Positions 50,623 through 59,654 of a stretch of DNA of 64,000 bases are shown piece by piece. Origin of the DNA: Chersky-806 sp036502405 (lineage in GTDB: Bacteria > Actinomycetota > Acidimicrobiia > IMCC26256 > JAENVU01); NCBI GenBank assembly GCA_036502405.1, contig DASXYP010000049.1, forward strand, positions 78,191-142,190. Direction: 5' to 3'. Numbering within the stretch: the stretch's first letter is position 1; each line of letters begins with the position of its first letter. Below the pieces are notes generated by a model that saw only the letters and a program-made list of their open reading frames with translations, made no database searches and had not been told where the DNA came from. The position numbers and the translations under genes were made by a program.

Positions 50623-51684
50623 TCAGATCCCGTAAACGCGCGAGGCGTTCCCGCATACGAGAAGCTCTCGCTCATCCGCCGGGATGCCGTCCATCTGATG
50701 GTCGATGCGCTCGCGGGATCGCGGGAACGTCGTCGCCGGGTGCGGGTAGTCCGTCGACCACATCAGGTTCTCGATGCCGAGCTCATGGCGCATCTGGAGT
50801 CCGACGGGGTCGTCCATGAAGGACAGGAACATCTGCCGGTGGAAGTAGAAGCTCGGCAGCTCGTCAAGTCCCGGATACTCGTAGCCGAGGTCGAGGGACT
50901 GGTCCAGCATCGAGAGGTACCAGCTCATCCAACCGAGGCCGGCCTCGACGAGGACGATGCGCAAGCCGGGGAAGCGGGCGAGGGTCCCGCCCAGGATCCA
51001 GAAGGCGACGTTCTCCGCCAGGGCAAGCGCGGGCAGGGTCACGAAGATGCCCTTGCTCGGAGTCGGATCGCGCTGGAAGACATCCCAGAGTGATTCCTTG
51101 ATCCCGAGGTGCTGGCTGATCGGCATGCCCGTCTCCGAGATGACAGACCAGAGCGGGTCGTAGCGCGAGTCGTGGTAGTCGGGCAGCCCGAACTCAGACG
51201 GATAGTTCGGGAGGTGGACCGACCGAGCACCTTCCCCGGCCAGGCGGAGCACTTCGGCGACCGCGTTGTCGATGTCCCAGAGCGGGATCTGGTACGAGAC
51301 GAGGAGACGGCGGGGATCAGCCGACGCGAACTCCGCCATCACGTCGTTGAATGCCCTCGCGGCCTCTTCGCGACCGGTCTCCATGAAGGAGATGTTCCGA
51401 AAGCCGCTGACCTCGCTATAGAGCACCTCGACGTCGATGCCGTCCGCATCCATGTCGCCGAGCCGCTCCTTCGGGTTCCGGTAGCCCGGGCGGCCCAGCG
51501 CGGCCTGCTCCATGGCTCGGGCCGGAAGCTTCATCGCGGCGCCGCCCCGCAGCTTCGCGTCCAGCGCGTTGTACTTCGCCACCCCGTCGTCGTACTCGTC
51601 GTACAGCGACGGACGCAGGTGCGCCTTGATGTCGCTGTGGGTCTTCATGACGTGGGAATCGACCGAGATGAGGCGCTCCGACAC
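50623..51684 (-). CDS. Amidohydrolase-2 family metal-dependent hydrolase/decarboxylase
   Basis: 353 residues, TIM barrel. The start VSERLISVDSHVMKT has Asp-x-His at the metal site, then LGDMDADGIDVEVLYS, SVHLPNYPSEFGLPDYHD, and NLMWSTDYPHPATTFPRS carrying the late Asp. Related members (ACMSD-like) are decarboxylases or C-C hydrolases. GTG 51684 has AAGGGAG 8 nt upstream. Followed by the tandem CoA-transferase, and operator S4 lies 27 bp upstream. Confidence 0.88.
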   Translation of the reverse strand: MSERLISVDSHVMKTHSDIKAHLRPSLYDEYDDGVAKYNALDAKLRGGAAMKLPARAMEQAALGRPGYRNPKERLGDMDADGIDVEVLYSEVSGFRNISFMETGREEAARAFNDVMAEFASADPRRLLVSYQIPLWDIDNAVAEVLRLAGEGARSVHLPNYPSEFGLPDYHDSRYDPLWSVISETGMPISQHLGIKESLWDVFQRDPTPSKGIFVTLPALALAENVAFWILGGTLARFPGLRIVLVEAGLGWMSWYLSMLDQSLDLGYEYPGLDELPSFYFHRQMFLSFMDDPVGLQMRHELGIENLMWSTDYPHPATTFPRSRERIDHQMDGIPADERELLVCGNASRVYGI

Positions 51685-51710
51685 GACGAACTCCCTTCGT
51701 AGCAACGCTG

Positions 51711-51726
51711 AATAGTACCCACTATG
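51711..51726. promoter_or_regulatory. TetR-type operator S4 (amidohydrolase operon)
   Basis: AATAGT-ACCC-ACTATG; right half perfect. On the minus strand it contains TACTAT, a plausible -10 for the amidohydrolase-CoA-transferase operon. Confidence 0.7.
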
Positions 51727-51759
51727 GCGGACCGTCCGGGATAGCCGCAAGACCTTCGC

Positions 51760-51775
51760 CATAGCGACTGCTATT
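51760..51775. promoter_or_regulatory. TetR-type operator S5 (zinc-ribbon/acyl-CoA ligase operon)
   Basis: CATAGC-GACT-GCTATT: a symmetric variant of the consensus, 9 bp before the zinc-ribbon ATG. With S4 it forms a pair in one 99-bp divergent spacer. Confidence 0.65.
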
Positions 51776-51783
51776 CTCGGGAC

Positions 51784-51927
51784 ATGGAAAGCCTGAAACC
51801 CGGAACCAAGCTCGTGTGCTCCGGATGCGGCACCGAGGTCGTGGTCGTGAAGGCATCCGATGCTCCGCCCGAGTGCTGCGGCGCTCCGCTTACCCCATCC
51901 ACGGCAGGGAAGGCGGCGAGCCAATGA
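51784..51927 (+). CDS. 47-residue zinc-ribbon miniprotein A
   Basis: MESLKPGTKLVCSGCGTEVVVVKASDAPPECCGAPL plus a short tail. CxxC near residue 12 and Cys-Cys near residue 31 form a desulforedoxin/rubredoxin-like four-Cys site for zinc or iron. The stop overlaps the start of a second such gene (ATGA). A redox partner or a scaffold for another enzyme is possible. Confidence 0.75.
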   Translation: MESLKPGTKLVCSGCGTEVVVVKASDAPPECCGAPLTPSTAGKAASQ

Positions 51928-52067
51928 CGAACCTGCTCGGTAAGCGCTACACGTGTGACGAGTGCGACGCGCAGCTGATGGTCGTGAAGGCCGGCGACGG
52001 CACGCTGACGTGCCACGGCCAGCCGATGGGCGAGGTCGCGGCCAAGCAGCTCCCGTCCTCGGACTGA
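51924..52067 (+). CDS. 47-residue zinc-ribbon miniprotein B
   Basis: MTNLLGKRYTCDECDAQLMVVKAGDGTLTCHGQPM plus a short tail. CxxC near residue 11 and one Cys-His pair near residue 30, so the second half-site is Cys-His instead of the Cys-Cys of miniprotein A. Both share the MVVKAxD core, so they are a tandem duplication that diverged at the metal site. It starts inside the previous stop and ends 1 bp before the ligase GTG. Confidence 0.75.
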   Translation: MTNLLGKRYTCDECDAQLMVVKAGDGTLTCHGQPMGEVAAKQLPSSD

Positions 52068-52068
52068 C

Positions 52069-53577
52069 GTGAACCTCGCCGTCCTCCTGACGATGGCGGC
52101 CGACGCGCTCGGAGATCGCGGCGCGATCTCAGGCGGCGGTCACCACTTGAGCTACCGCGACCTGCGCGATGCCGCGGCCGACTTCGCGACCACCCTTCCG
52201 GTCGAAGCATCGGCAGTGGTCTACGCCGGTCCCATCACGGCCGCGACACCCATCGCGTTGTTCGGCGCCGCCTGGGCGGGATGCTCGTTCGCACCACTCA
52301 ACTACCGGCTCCCGCAGGACGCCTTGATTCCACTGGCGACCGCGCTAGCGCCCGCGCAGGTCGTGGCCGCCGCGGACCGGTTCGAGTCGCTCGCGGAAGC
52401 GCTCCCGAGCGGGCGACTGGACGAGGACCTCCTCATCGCTCCCTGCGCCGTGCCGACGAACGATCCGGTCGAGGCTCCGTCCCGGCCCGCCGTGCTGCTC
52501 TACACCAGCGGAACCAGCGCGGCGCCCAAGGTCGCGGCGCTCGGACACGACAACCTCCTGTCGTACATCTGGAACACCGTGGAGCTTGCGGCAGCCGGTG
52601 AGGAGGAGGCCGCTCTCGTCGCGGTCCCGTCATTTCACATCGCGGGGATCGCCGCGCTCCTCAGCAACGTGTACGCCGGGCGACGCATCGTCCCGATGGC
52701 ATCGTTCAGCGCCGAACGGTGGCTCCGCAGCGCCCGGGACGAGAAGATCACCCACGCGTTCCTGGTCCCCACGATGCTCGCTCGCATCGTCGAATGCGCG
52801 CAGGCCCACCCGGAGCTGGAGCGGCCCGACCTGCGCGTGCTCTCGTACGGGGGCGCCCGAATGCCGCTTCCCGTGCTCGAAGCGGCGCTGCAGCTCTTCC
52901 CGATGACGAGCTTCGTCAATGCCTACGGCCTCACCGAGACGAGCTCGACGGTCGCCCTGCTCAGCCCTGAAGACCATCGCCGGGCGCGCGATGGCGACGA
53001 CGTCGCGCGCCGCCGGCTGGGTTCCGTTGGTCGGGCGATCCCGGGCATCGAGATCGAGGTGGTCGACGACGCAGGCGTCGCGCTGGCCCATGAGTCGGAA
53101 GGTCGGCTCCGCATTCGAGGAAGCCAGGTTGGAGGTACCTATCTCGACGGCACCGCGGCGCTCGGCGACGACGGCTGGCTCCTGACCGGGGACCGGGGAC
53201 GGATCGACCCGGACGGTTACGTGTGGGTGCTGGGCCGCGAGGACGACGTCGTGATCCGGGGCGGCGAGAACATCACTCCCGCGGAGATCGAGGATGCCCT
53301 GCTGCGGCATCCGGACATCGCGCAGTCGGCAGTCGTCGGTCTCCCCGACGTTCAGTGGGGCGAGCAGATCGCCGCGGCCGTGGTGCTGCGCGGTGGCCGG
53401 GCGCTGAGCGCGCACGAGGTCCGCGCGCACGTCCAAGCCACCATCGGGACGTTCAAGACCCCGACGACGGTGGCGTTCGTGACCGAGCTGCCCATGACCC
53501 CCAGCGGAAAGGTGCTCCGCCGGGTCGTACGAGAGCGCCTGCTCGCGCAGGTTATCGGCGAGGCTGACCGGCGCTAA
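52069..53577 (+). CDS. Acyl-CoA synthetase (AMP-forming, class I adenylate-forming)
   Basis: 502 residues. P-loop LLYTSGTSAAPK, GYGLTETSSTV-type A5 motif seen as AYGLTETSST, WLLTGDRGRIDPDGYVWVLGRED, and the C-terminal catalytic lysine region TPSGKVLRR. These are complete ANL motifs. GTG 52069. Downstream of the two zinc ribbons and under S5, so this activates the island's acid substrate. The stop overlaps the convergent amidohydrolase by 3 bp. Confidence 0.9.
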   Translation: MNLAVLLTMAADALGDRGAISGGGHHLSYRDLRDAAADFATTLPVEASAVVYAGPITAATPIALFGAAWAGCSFAPLNYRLPQDALIPLATALAPAQVVAAADRFESLAEALPSGRLDEDLLIAPCAVPTNDPVEAPSRPAVLLYTSGTSAAPKVAALGHDNLLSYIWNTVELAAAGEEEAALVAVPSFHIAGIAALLSNVYAGRRIVPMASFSAERWLRSARDEKITHAFLVPTMLARIVECAQAHPELERPDLRVLSYGGARMPLPVLEAALQLFPMTSFVNAYGLTETSSTVALLSPEDHRRARDGDDVARRRLGSVGRAIPGIEIEVVDDAGVALAHESEGRLRIRGSQVGGTYLDGTAALGDDGWLLTGDRGRIDPDGYVWVLGREDDVVIRGGENITPAEIEDALLRHPDIAQSAVVGLPDVQWGEQIAAAVVLRGGRALSAHEVRAHVQATIGTFKTPTTVAFVTELPMTPSGKVLRRVVRERLLAQVIGEADRR

Positions 53578-54992
53578 CCCGCCTCGCGGGAGTCGTAGGA
53601 CACCCGGCCACCCACCATCGTCATCGCGACGTGCTCCGAGCGGAGATCGGCCAGCGCCGCGGCGAGCGGGACCCGCAACACGCAGAGATCGGCTGGTGCT
53701 CCGACCGCGACCCGGCGGGACTCACCGCCCGGGTCACCGGCACGAGACGTGAACAACGCGACGGCCCGCGCCGGACGGATGGCCTCGCGTGGCCCGAGTG
53801 CTGCGCCGCCGAGGGTCAGACGGCTCACCGCGACGCTCATCGCCCGCCAGGGATCCGGATCGGCGAACGGCGCGTCCGTGCTCCCGCCGACGGGTATGCC
53901 GGACTCGATCAGCGTCCCGCAGCGGTAGAGGTCCGCCGCATCGCCCTCGAACTCCTCGAGATACTCATCGCCCCGCTCGCGCACGAACCCGGGTTGTGTC
54001 ACGACGGTGACGCCAAGGGACGCGAGCACCGGCATCAGTTTCCGATCAATCACGGACCCGTGTTCGATCCGGTCTCCGGGAATGGTCCCTGCCTCACCCA
54101 ACGCAGCGCAGACCACGGCAGCCGACATCTCCGTGACGCAATGGAAGGCAATCGGGCGCCGGTGCTCGTGCGCGGCGCGGATCACCTCAGTCAACGTCGC
54201 GAACGACGGGAACCGCGCGTCGTCAAGGATCACCTTGACCGGCCCGGTCAGTAGCGGCGCGGGCAACCTCACGCCCGCGAGCTCGGCACCACCGGTCGCC
54301 GTCACCCGCAGACTGCGTTTCGTCCCTCGAACCGCGTCCGCCAAGGCTTGAATGTCGGCTACGTCGGTGTACGGCGTCGCATCCGTGGTGCCGGCGACTC
54401 CGTACGACGCGAGCAGCCGGGCGACGTCGGCCAGGTCGGGCGGCGGAGGCGGTGGGAGGCGCCGGCGAAGCCAGTCGTCGACCCGGAACAGCCGACCCGT
54501 GACCTCGCCGGCGGCATCTCGCTCGACCCCTTCGACGGCCTCGGCGGCCACGTCGATCTCCTGCAGGGCTCGGGAGTTCAGGGTCCAGAGCGCGCCGGAC
54601 CGATGCTGCACGCGCACCGGATGGTCTGCGACCAGTGCATCGAGCCGCCACCGATCGAGCTCGCCGCCGACCGACTCGTGATAGCCCGTCGCGCGCACCC
54701 ACTCGTCGGTTCGTCGAGTCGCGGCTGCGCACCGGAGCACATCGGCCAGCTCTTCCGGCGTTCGCACCGCGGGAGGGCCCACGACAACCGAGTGCTTCGC
54801 TGCAGCGAGCGCGAGCAGGTGCACATGGTGGTCGTGAAGGGCCGGGATGACCGCGCCCCCGTTGCAGTCCAGGGCTTCACCCCGCGCAATCGCCCGTTGT
54901 TTCCGCTCGATGGCCGCGATCTTGCCGTCCCGTACGACGATGTCGGTGCGGACGCCTCCGAGCTCGCCGTCGAGCAGGACGAGGTCACTCAC
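53574..54992 (-). CDS. Amidohydrolase-3 family (YtcJ-like) hydrolase
   Basis: 472 residues. Urease-type TIM barrel: IPALHDHHVHLL with the HxH metal motif, LRVTATGGAEL, IAFHCVTEMSA, EHGSVIDRKLMPVL, and VGGSTDAPFADPDPW with the terminal Asp. This matches the YtcJ-like group, whose substrates are mostly unknown. GTG 54992 overlaps the CoA-transferase stop (GTGA). It may open a ring or amide of the substrate. Confidence 0.82.
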   Translation of the reverse strand: MSDLVLLDGELGGVRTDIVVRDGKIAAIERKQRAIARGEALDCNGGAVIPALHDHHVHLLALAAAKHSVVVGPPAVRTPEELADVLRCAAATRRTDEWVRATGYHESVGGELDRWRLDALVADHPVRVQHRSGALWTLNSRALQEIDVAAEAVEGVERDAAGEVTGRLFRVDDWLRRRLPPPPPPDLADVARLLASYGVAGTTDATPYTDVADIQALADAVRGTKRSLRVTATGGAELAGVRLPAPLLTGPVKVILDDARFPSFATLTEVIRAAHEHRRPIAFHCVTEMSAAVVCAALGEAGTIPGDRIEHGSVIDRKLMPVLASLGVTVVTQPGFVRERGDEYLEEFEGDAADLYRCGTLIESGIPVGGSTDAPFADPDPWRAMSVAVSRLTLGGAALGPREAIRPARAVALFTSRAGDPGGESRRVAVGAPADLCVLRVPLAAALADLRSEHVAMTMVGGRVSYDSREAG

Positions 54993-56257
54993 GACTGCAA
55001 CGCGCTGACGACATCGTTCGTGTCGCGACCCAGCTCCCCGGCGGTGTCGATGGGTACGCGGGCCTTTGGTGGCGCGATCGGGACGTCGGCTGCGGACTCG
55101 ATCGTCGGCCCGGAGAGCGCAGCCGCGACGCGGGACATCGCGACATCGACGACTCCCCCGCATCCGGCTGCGAGCAGCTCGAGGGCAGCGCGCGCGGCGT
55201 ACAGCCCGGTGGCCGGGTCTGCGATCGCGTCGGCACAGAAGCAGGGCCCGGCCGCGTCGAAGACGACGAGCCCGCCCGCGACCGCGGCATCGTCGCCGAA
55301 GGCAACCCGCATCGCGCCCGGGTCGGTGCGGCCGTGCCCGGTGATCGAGAGCCAGACCTTGGGTCGCGGGCCCGAAGCCGCGACCGTGTCCGCGTCGAAA
55401 CCATGTTGCCGGAGCGCGCGGGGCCGGGTCGACTCGATGACCACGTCGGCGCGCTCGACCAGTCGATGCAGGATCTTCAGGTCACCGCGATCATCGTCGA
55501 AGTCGAGCGCCACCATCTTCTTGCCGGCATTGAGGGCGTCGAAGAAGCGGCCGGGAGCTCGGCGCGCGCCGTCGGGGCGCGACTTCGACTCGACCTTGAT
55601 CACCTCGGCGCCGCCGAGCCTGAGGAGGTGTGAGCACAGCGGTCCGGCCCAGAGCGACGACAGGTCGACGACGACGAGCCCGCGCAAGGATGTCCGGCCC
55701 GCCTCCGGGACCGACGCGCCCGAGGGGTCGACCACAATCGGACAGCCCCGGTCGGACGGACGCGTCGTCCCAGGGAGCGCCCCGAGGGCGAGACCGAGCC
55801 AGGTCCCCCGCTCCACGAGCGTCGACGTCGCCCGGCGTGAGCTGACGCGGGAGACGGTGTCCCAAACACTCTCGCCGTCGGGCACCTCGGTTTCGAGCCA
55901 CGCGGGGACGGCTTCGAGATCCTCGACCCGGGGCAGGGACACGGCGATCCATCCGTCCTCGGTCCGGAAGAGTCGCGACGCGCCGCCGCAGCTGACGGCG
56001 CCCTGCCGACGGAATCCGGCCAGCGCCGCGCGCTCGACAACATGTTGTAGCGCATCGACCTTGACGGATGCGCCCATGCGTTCGAGCGTTCGTTCGACAT
56101 CAGCAGCGACGTCCGAGAGGCCGGACACCAACCCCGCCGGAGGTCCGATCGCGGGACCGTCGGCACGACCGGTGAGGGCCATCGCGCCACTGGCTGCCCA
56201 TCGGGCGAGCTCCGAGCGGTGAGAGAGCTCGCTTCCAGGCGGAACATCTCTCTTCAC
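54989..56257 (-). CDS. CaiB/BaiF-family CoA-transferase-like protein
   Basis: 422 residues. The start region ELARWAASGAMALTGRADGP resembles the N-terminal part of CaiB-like proteins, while LVVVDLSSLWAGPLCSHLLRLGGAEVIKVES and FFDALNAGKK lie in the middle. A circularly arranged or two-part architecture is suggested. GTG 56257 with GAGAC upstream; no CATAGT-type site was found near it, so it is not certain to be in the regulon. Confidence 0.8.
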   Translation of the reverse strand: MKRDVPPGSELSHRSELARWAASGAMALTGRADGPAIGPPAGLVSGLSDVAADVERTLERMGASVKVDALQHVVERAALAGFRRQGAVSCGGASRLFRTEDGWIAVSLPRVEDLEAVPAWLETEVPDGESVWDTVSRVSSRRATSTLVERGTWLGLALGALPGTTRPSDRGCPIVVDPSGASVPEAGRTSLRGLVVVDLSSLWAGPLCSHLLRLGGAEVIKVESKSRPDGARRAPGRFFDALNAGKKMVALDFDDDRGDLKILHRLVERADVVIESTRPRALRQHGFDADTVAASGPRPKVWLSITGHGRTDPGAMRVAFGDDAAVAGGLVVFDAAGPCFCADAIADPATGLYAARAALELLAAGCGGVVDVAMSRVAAALSGPTIESAADVPIAPPKARVPIDTAGELGRDTNDVVSALQS

Positions 56258-56314
56258 GACGTCTCGACGTCCTCGCCGGCTTCGCACACTCGCTCCTAAA
56301 CTACTGGCATCGAC

Positions 56315-57304
56315 GTGACATCGCTGACGCCGGACGAGTACCAGGCGTGGCTCAGCTCGGGTGACGTCGCACGCGACGCAACGTCGGAACCCGTCGGTCG
56401 TCTGCTGCTCGTGTCCGGCCCCGGCCCGAGCGGCAACACGGCGCGCCCGGGCACCGAAGCGTTCGCGTCGCTGCCCTGCATCACCGTCGCGGTCGCGCAC
56501 GGTGATCGCTGCGCAACGGAGCCCTGGCACCAGCTGGCCGACATCGTGATCCGACCCGACGACGTCGATCTGCTCATCGAATCGGTGTCGCGAGCACCCA
56601 TTGCCGCGACCGCACTGGCGTTGCTGCTCCGCTCGACGGGACAACGCGACGTCGGTGATGGACTCGTGGAAGAATCTGCCACCTACTCGATGCTCCAGGC
56701 CAGCCCCGAGTTCCAGCGCTGGCTCACCGCGCGGCCCAAGAAGACGCGGTCGGAGGGCGACGAGCCCGCGGTCCGATTCTGGCGCGAGGGCGACGTCCTC
56801 CACGTCCGGTTGTTCCGGCCCCGGGTCCACAACGCGCTGAACCGGAGGATGCGAGACGATCTGCTCGTGGCGTTGGCCGTCGCGCGGGCCGACCCCTCAC
56901 TGCGCGTCGAGCTCACTGGCGAAGGCCCTTCCTTCTGCGCCGGCGGGGACCTCGACGAGTTCGGCTCCTTCTCCGATGTGGGATCGGCGCACGCCGTGCG
57001 GCTGGCGGGAAGCGTCGGCCGTGTCCTTTCGATGCTCGCGACGCGGACCACCGCCCGCATCCACGGCGCATGCATGGGATCCGGCATCGAGCTCCCCGCG
57101 TTCGCGGGCACCGTTGTCGCCGCGCCGACGACCCGCGTCCGCCTGCCCGAGCTCGAGCTCGGGCTCATTCCCGGGGCGGGGGGGACCGTGAGCTTGCCGC
57201 GACGGATCGGGCGTCACCGAACCGCCTTCCTCGGTCTCACCGGCGCCACCATCGGCGCCGCCACGGCACACCGGTGGCACCTGGTCGACGCGATCGAGTC
57301 CTGA
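56315..57304 (+). CDS. Enoyl-CoA hydratase/isomerase family protein with N-terminal extension
   Basis: 329 residues. The crotonase part begins near residue 150 (DVLHVRLFRPRVHNALNRRM), with the oxyanion loop GEGPSFCAGGDLDEFGSF, and HGACMGSGIELPAFAG then LGLIPGAGGTVSLPRRIGR carrying the usual Glu-like region (ELELGLIPGAGG). The first 150 residues are not recognisable and may be a dimerisation or binding module. GTG 56315. Divergent from the CoA-transferase. Hydrates or isomerises an unsaturated acyl-CoA. Confidence 0.85.
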   Translation: MTSLTPDEYQAWLSSGDVARDATSEPVGRLLLVSGPGPSGNTARPGTEAFASLPCITVAVAHGDRCATEPWHQLADIVIRPDDVDLLIESVSRAPIAATALALLLRSTGQRDVGDGLVEESATYSMLQASPEFQRWLTARPKKTRSEGDEPAVRFWREGDVLHVRLFRPRVHNALNRRMRDDLLVALAVARADPSLRVELTGEGPSFCAGGDLDEFGSFSDVGSAHAVRLAGSVGRVLSMLATRTTARIHGACMGSGIELPAFAGTVVAAPTTRVRLPELELGLIPGAGGTVSLPRRIGRHRTAFLGLTGATIGAATAHRWHLVDAIES

Positions 57305-57558
57305 GGCTGGAGCTTCGACGGACAGCGTCAGCGCGGCGCGTCGTCTGGACGAGCACGCTGAGCGACGTGGAGGCGAGCAGGTCGTCGCTCCGTAGCGATT
57401 CCAACTCAACGAGCGCCAGCGATGCGGGGATGATGGTCATCACCCGTCAGCCCGCACGCTCACGCAGAGTGGATCGGTCCGCCGAGGTCACGACGAGATG
57501 GCCGGCCCGACTGCCAGGCGCACACTCGGCGTGGCGAACCCGTCCCCCTTGTACGGTG

Positions 57559-57966
57559 TTACGGACGCGACGCCCGCCTCGCCCCGTTCGACGCCTGGCG
57601 AACGGCGGCGACAAGATCTTCGTTCGATGTTCCCGGTCCGAGGACCGCGGCGATGCCGTCGTCCACGAGCACCGAGATGTCGTTGTTGGGGACGATGCCA
57701 CCCACGACGACGGCGGTGTCGAGTCCTGCTTCGCGGATCGCCCTGACGACCAGCGGCGCGAGCGTGAGGTGGGCACCGTTGTGCATCGACAACCCGACCA
57801 CGTCCACATCTTCCTGCAGCGCGATTGCGGCAATCGATTCCGGTGTGTTGCGCAGGCCGACGTACACGACCTCCATGCCCGCGTCCCGAAGCACGCGCGC
57901 CACGACCCGCGCCCCACGATCATGCCCGTCGAGGCCGATCTTCCCGACCAATACCCTGACACTCAC
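57559..57966 (-). CDS. B12-binding small subunit of an acyl-CoA mutase
   Basis: 135 residues. VLVGKIGLDGHDRGARVVARVLRD carries the DxHxxG motif with His15 as the lower axial ligand of adenosylcobalamin, then VVGLSMHNGAHL and VVVGGIVPNNDI of the cobalamin-binding Rossmann domain. A stand-alone B12 subunit like those of isobutyryl- and 2-hydroxyisobutyryl-CoA mutases (IcmB/HcmB). GTG 57966 overlaps the large-subunit stop (GTGA), so the subunits are co-translated. Confidence 0.93.
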   Translation of the reverse strand: MSVRVLVGKIGLDGHDRGARVVARVLRDAGMEVVYVGLRNTPESIAAIALQEDVDVVGLSMHNGAHLTLAPLVVRAIREAGLDTAVVVGGIVPNNDISVLVDDGIAAVLGPGTSNEDLVAAVRQASNGARRASRP

Positions 57967-59654
57967 ACGCTCGCTCGTTCGGTGTGCACGCCGAAGACGG
58001 TCTCGAGGGCCGCGGTGATCTCGCCGAGCGTGACGTAGGCCGCTGCGGCTCCGATCAGGGCGGGAACCATGTTGACCTCCGGGTCGGCGGCATCGCCGCG
58101 GACCCGAGCCAGCGCGGCGTCGACCACGTGCATTGCTCGATTCGCCTTGATGTCTCGGAGCCGGGCGAGCTGGCGCGCCTCGACGTTCGGGTTGATCGAG
58201 AGCGTTGCCGGCGCGGAGTCGTCTGCCTCCGTGAAGGCGTTCACCCCCACCCACGTCCAGCGACCCTGATGCAGCTTTCGTTGGAATTCGTACGCCGCTT
58301 CTCCGATCTCGTTCTGGAACCAGCGGCGCTCGATCGCGGTCACGACACCATCGAGCATCGAGCCGCCACCCAAGTCATCGAGATAGGCAAACGTGTCTTC
58401 TGCCTGCCGTTCGAGCTCGTCGGTGAGCTCTTCGACGTACCACGAACCTCCCAGAGGATCTGCGACGTTCGCGACGCCCGTCTCGTGCGCGATCACCTGC
58501 TGGGTGCGGAGCGCGATCCTCGCCGACTTCTCGGTGGGCAGCGCGAGAGCTTCATCGTAGGAATCCGTGTGCAGGCTTTGCGTCCCCCCGAGGACTCCGG
58601 CGAGCGCCTCGATTGCAACGCGCGCCACATTGACCTCGGCTTGTTGCGCCGTAAGGCTGACGCCGGAAGTCTGCGTGTGGAATCGGAGCTGCTGCGACCG
58701 CGGATCCTGTGCCTGGTAACGGTCACGCAGCCATCGCGCCCAGATGCGGCGCGCCGCCCGGTACTTCGCGATCTCCTCGAAGAAGTCGATGTGCGCGTTG
58801 AAGAAGAAGCTCAAACGAGGCGCGAACGCGTCGATCTCGAGTCCGGCGGCGAGCGCCGACTCGACGTACGCAAAGCCGTTGGCGAGCGTAAACGCGAGCT
58901 CCTGGGCCGCGGTCGAGCCAGCTTCCCGAATGTGGTATCCGGAGACCGACACAGGATGCCAACGCGGAAGCTCGGCCGAACAGAAGCGGATCACGTCGCT
59001 CACGAGCCGTAACGAGGGCCGCGGCGGGAAGACGTACTCGTTCTGCGCCTGGTACTCCTTGAGGATGTCGTTCTGGATGGTTCCGCCCAGGCGTTCACGG
59101 TCTACCCCCGTCTTGTCGGCGGCGACGATGTACATCGCGAGCAACGTGGGCGCGGCGGAGTTGATCGTCATCGATGTCGTGACCGAACCGAGGTCGATGC
59201 CGTCGAACAGCGTCTCGACGTCCGCGAGGGTGTCGACCGCGACGCCGGCGCGTCCCACTTCACCAAGCGCGAGCGGGTAGTCGGAGTCACGAGCCAGCAG
59301 CGTGGGCATGTCGAATGCCGTCGAGAGCCCGCTTCCTCCTGCGTCGAGCAGCTGATGGAATCGCTCGTTCGTGTCCTCGGCCGTGCCGAAGCCCGCGAAC
59401 TGGCGCATCGTCCAGAGCTTGGAGCGGTACATCGATGCGTACGGACCGCGCGTGTAGGGGTATCGGCCCGGGTACTCGGCCGACTCCGGTGCGTACACCG
59501 GCGCCACCAGTACCCCGGAGATGGTCTCGAAACCGGACTCCCGCATCGGCCCTTCGTCATAGGCCCGTTGCCATTCTCGGCGCGCTTCGCTGCTCACGGC
59601 GATCCCCTCGGCTTCGAGCGCAGCGCCTCCACCCACTCTCGGACGGGTCTGCAT
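57963..59654 (-). CDS. Adenosylcobalamin-dependent acyl-CoA mutase, large subunit
   Basis: 563 residues, methylmalonyl-CoA-mutase-like TIM barrel without its B12 domain: RQFAGFGTAEDTNERF, GLSTAFDMPTLLARDSD, TIQNDILKEYQ, SVSGYHIREAG, FHTQTSGVSLTAQQAE and the THTQSLHTD-like TQSLHTDSYDEALALP. By alignment from memory, the methylmalonyl-specific Tyr89 and Arg207 of P. shermanii MCM are Arg122 and Gln204 here. Gln at the second place is shared with isobutyryl/2-hydroxyisobutyryl mutases; the Arg is not in any of the characterised mutases I recall. So this is not a methylmalonyl-CoA mutase. ATG 59654 lies in operator S6; GTG further in is possible. Confidence 0.92.
   Translation of the reverse strand: MQTRPRVGGGAALEAEGIAVSSEARREWQRAYDEGPMRESGFETISGVLVAPVYAPESAEYPGRYPYTRGPYASMYRSKLWTMRQFAGFGTAEDTNERFHQLLDAGGSGLSTAFDMPTLLARDSDYPLALGEVGRAGVAVDTLADVETLFDGIDLGSVTTSMTINSAAPTLLAMYIVAADKTGVDRERLGGTIQNDILKEYQAQNEYVFPPRPSLRLVSDVIRFCSAELPRWHPVSVSGYHIREAGSTAAQELAFTLANGFAYVESALAAGLEIDAFAPRLSFFFNAHIDFFEEIAKYRAARRIWARWLRDRYQAQDPRSQQLRFHTQTSGVSLTAQQAEVNVARVAIEALAGVLGGTQSLHTDSYDEALALPTEKSARIALRTQQVIAHETGVANVADPLGGSWYVEELTDELERQAEDTFAYLDDLGGGSMLDGVVTAIERRWFQNEIGEAAYEFQRKLHQGRWTWVGVNAFTEADDSAPATLSINPNVEARQLARLRDIKANRAMHVVDAALARVRGDAADPEVNMVPALIGAAAAYVTLGEITAALETVFGVHTERASV

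Noticed and set aside
54348..56222. Plus-strand ORF of 624 residues, and similar long frames at 48026-50014 and 34493-36868
   Set aside because: Antisense to an amidohydrolase/CoA-transferase, a CoA-transferase and a protease; Arg/Ser/Pro-rich, no domain.
56258..56314. A seventh island operator between the CoA-transferase and the enoyl-CoA hydratase
   Set aside because: Only CCTAAACTACTGG is present, which does not fit the two half-sites at the required spacing.
57237..57443. Minus-strand ORF starting MMTIIPASLALVELE
   Set aside because: Overlaps the enoyl-CoA hydratase end and turns into Arg/Ser-rich sequence; not supported.
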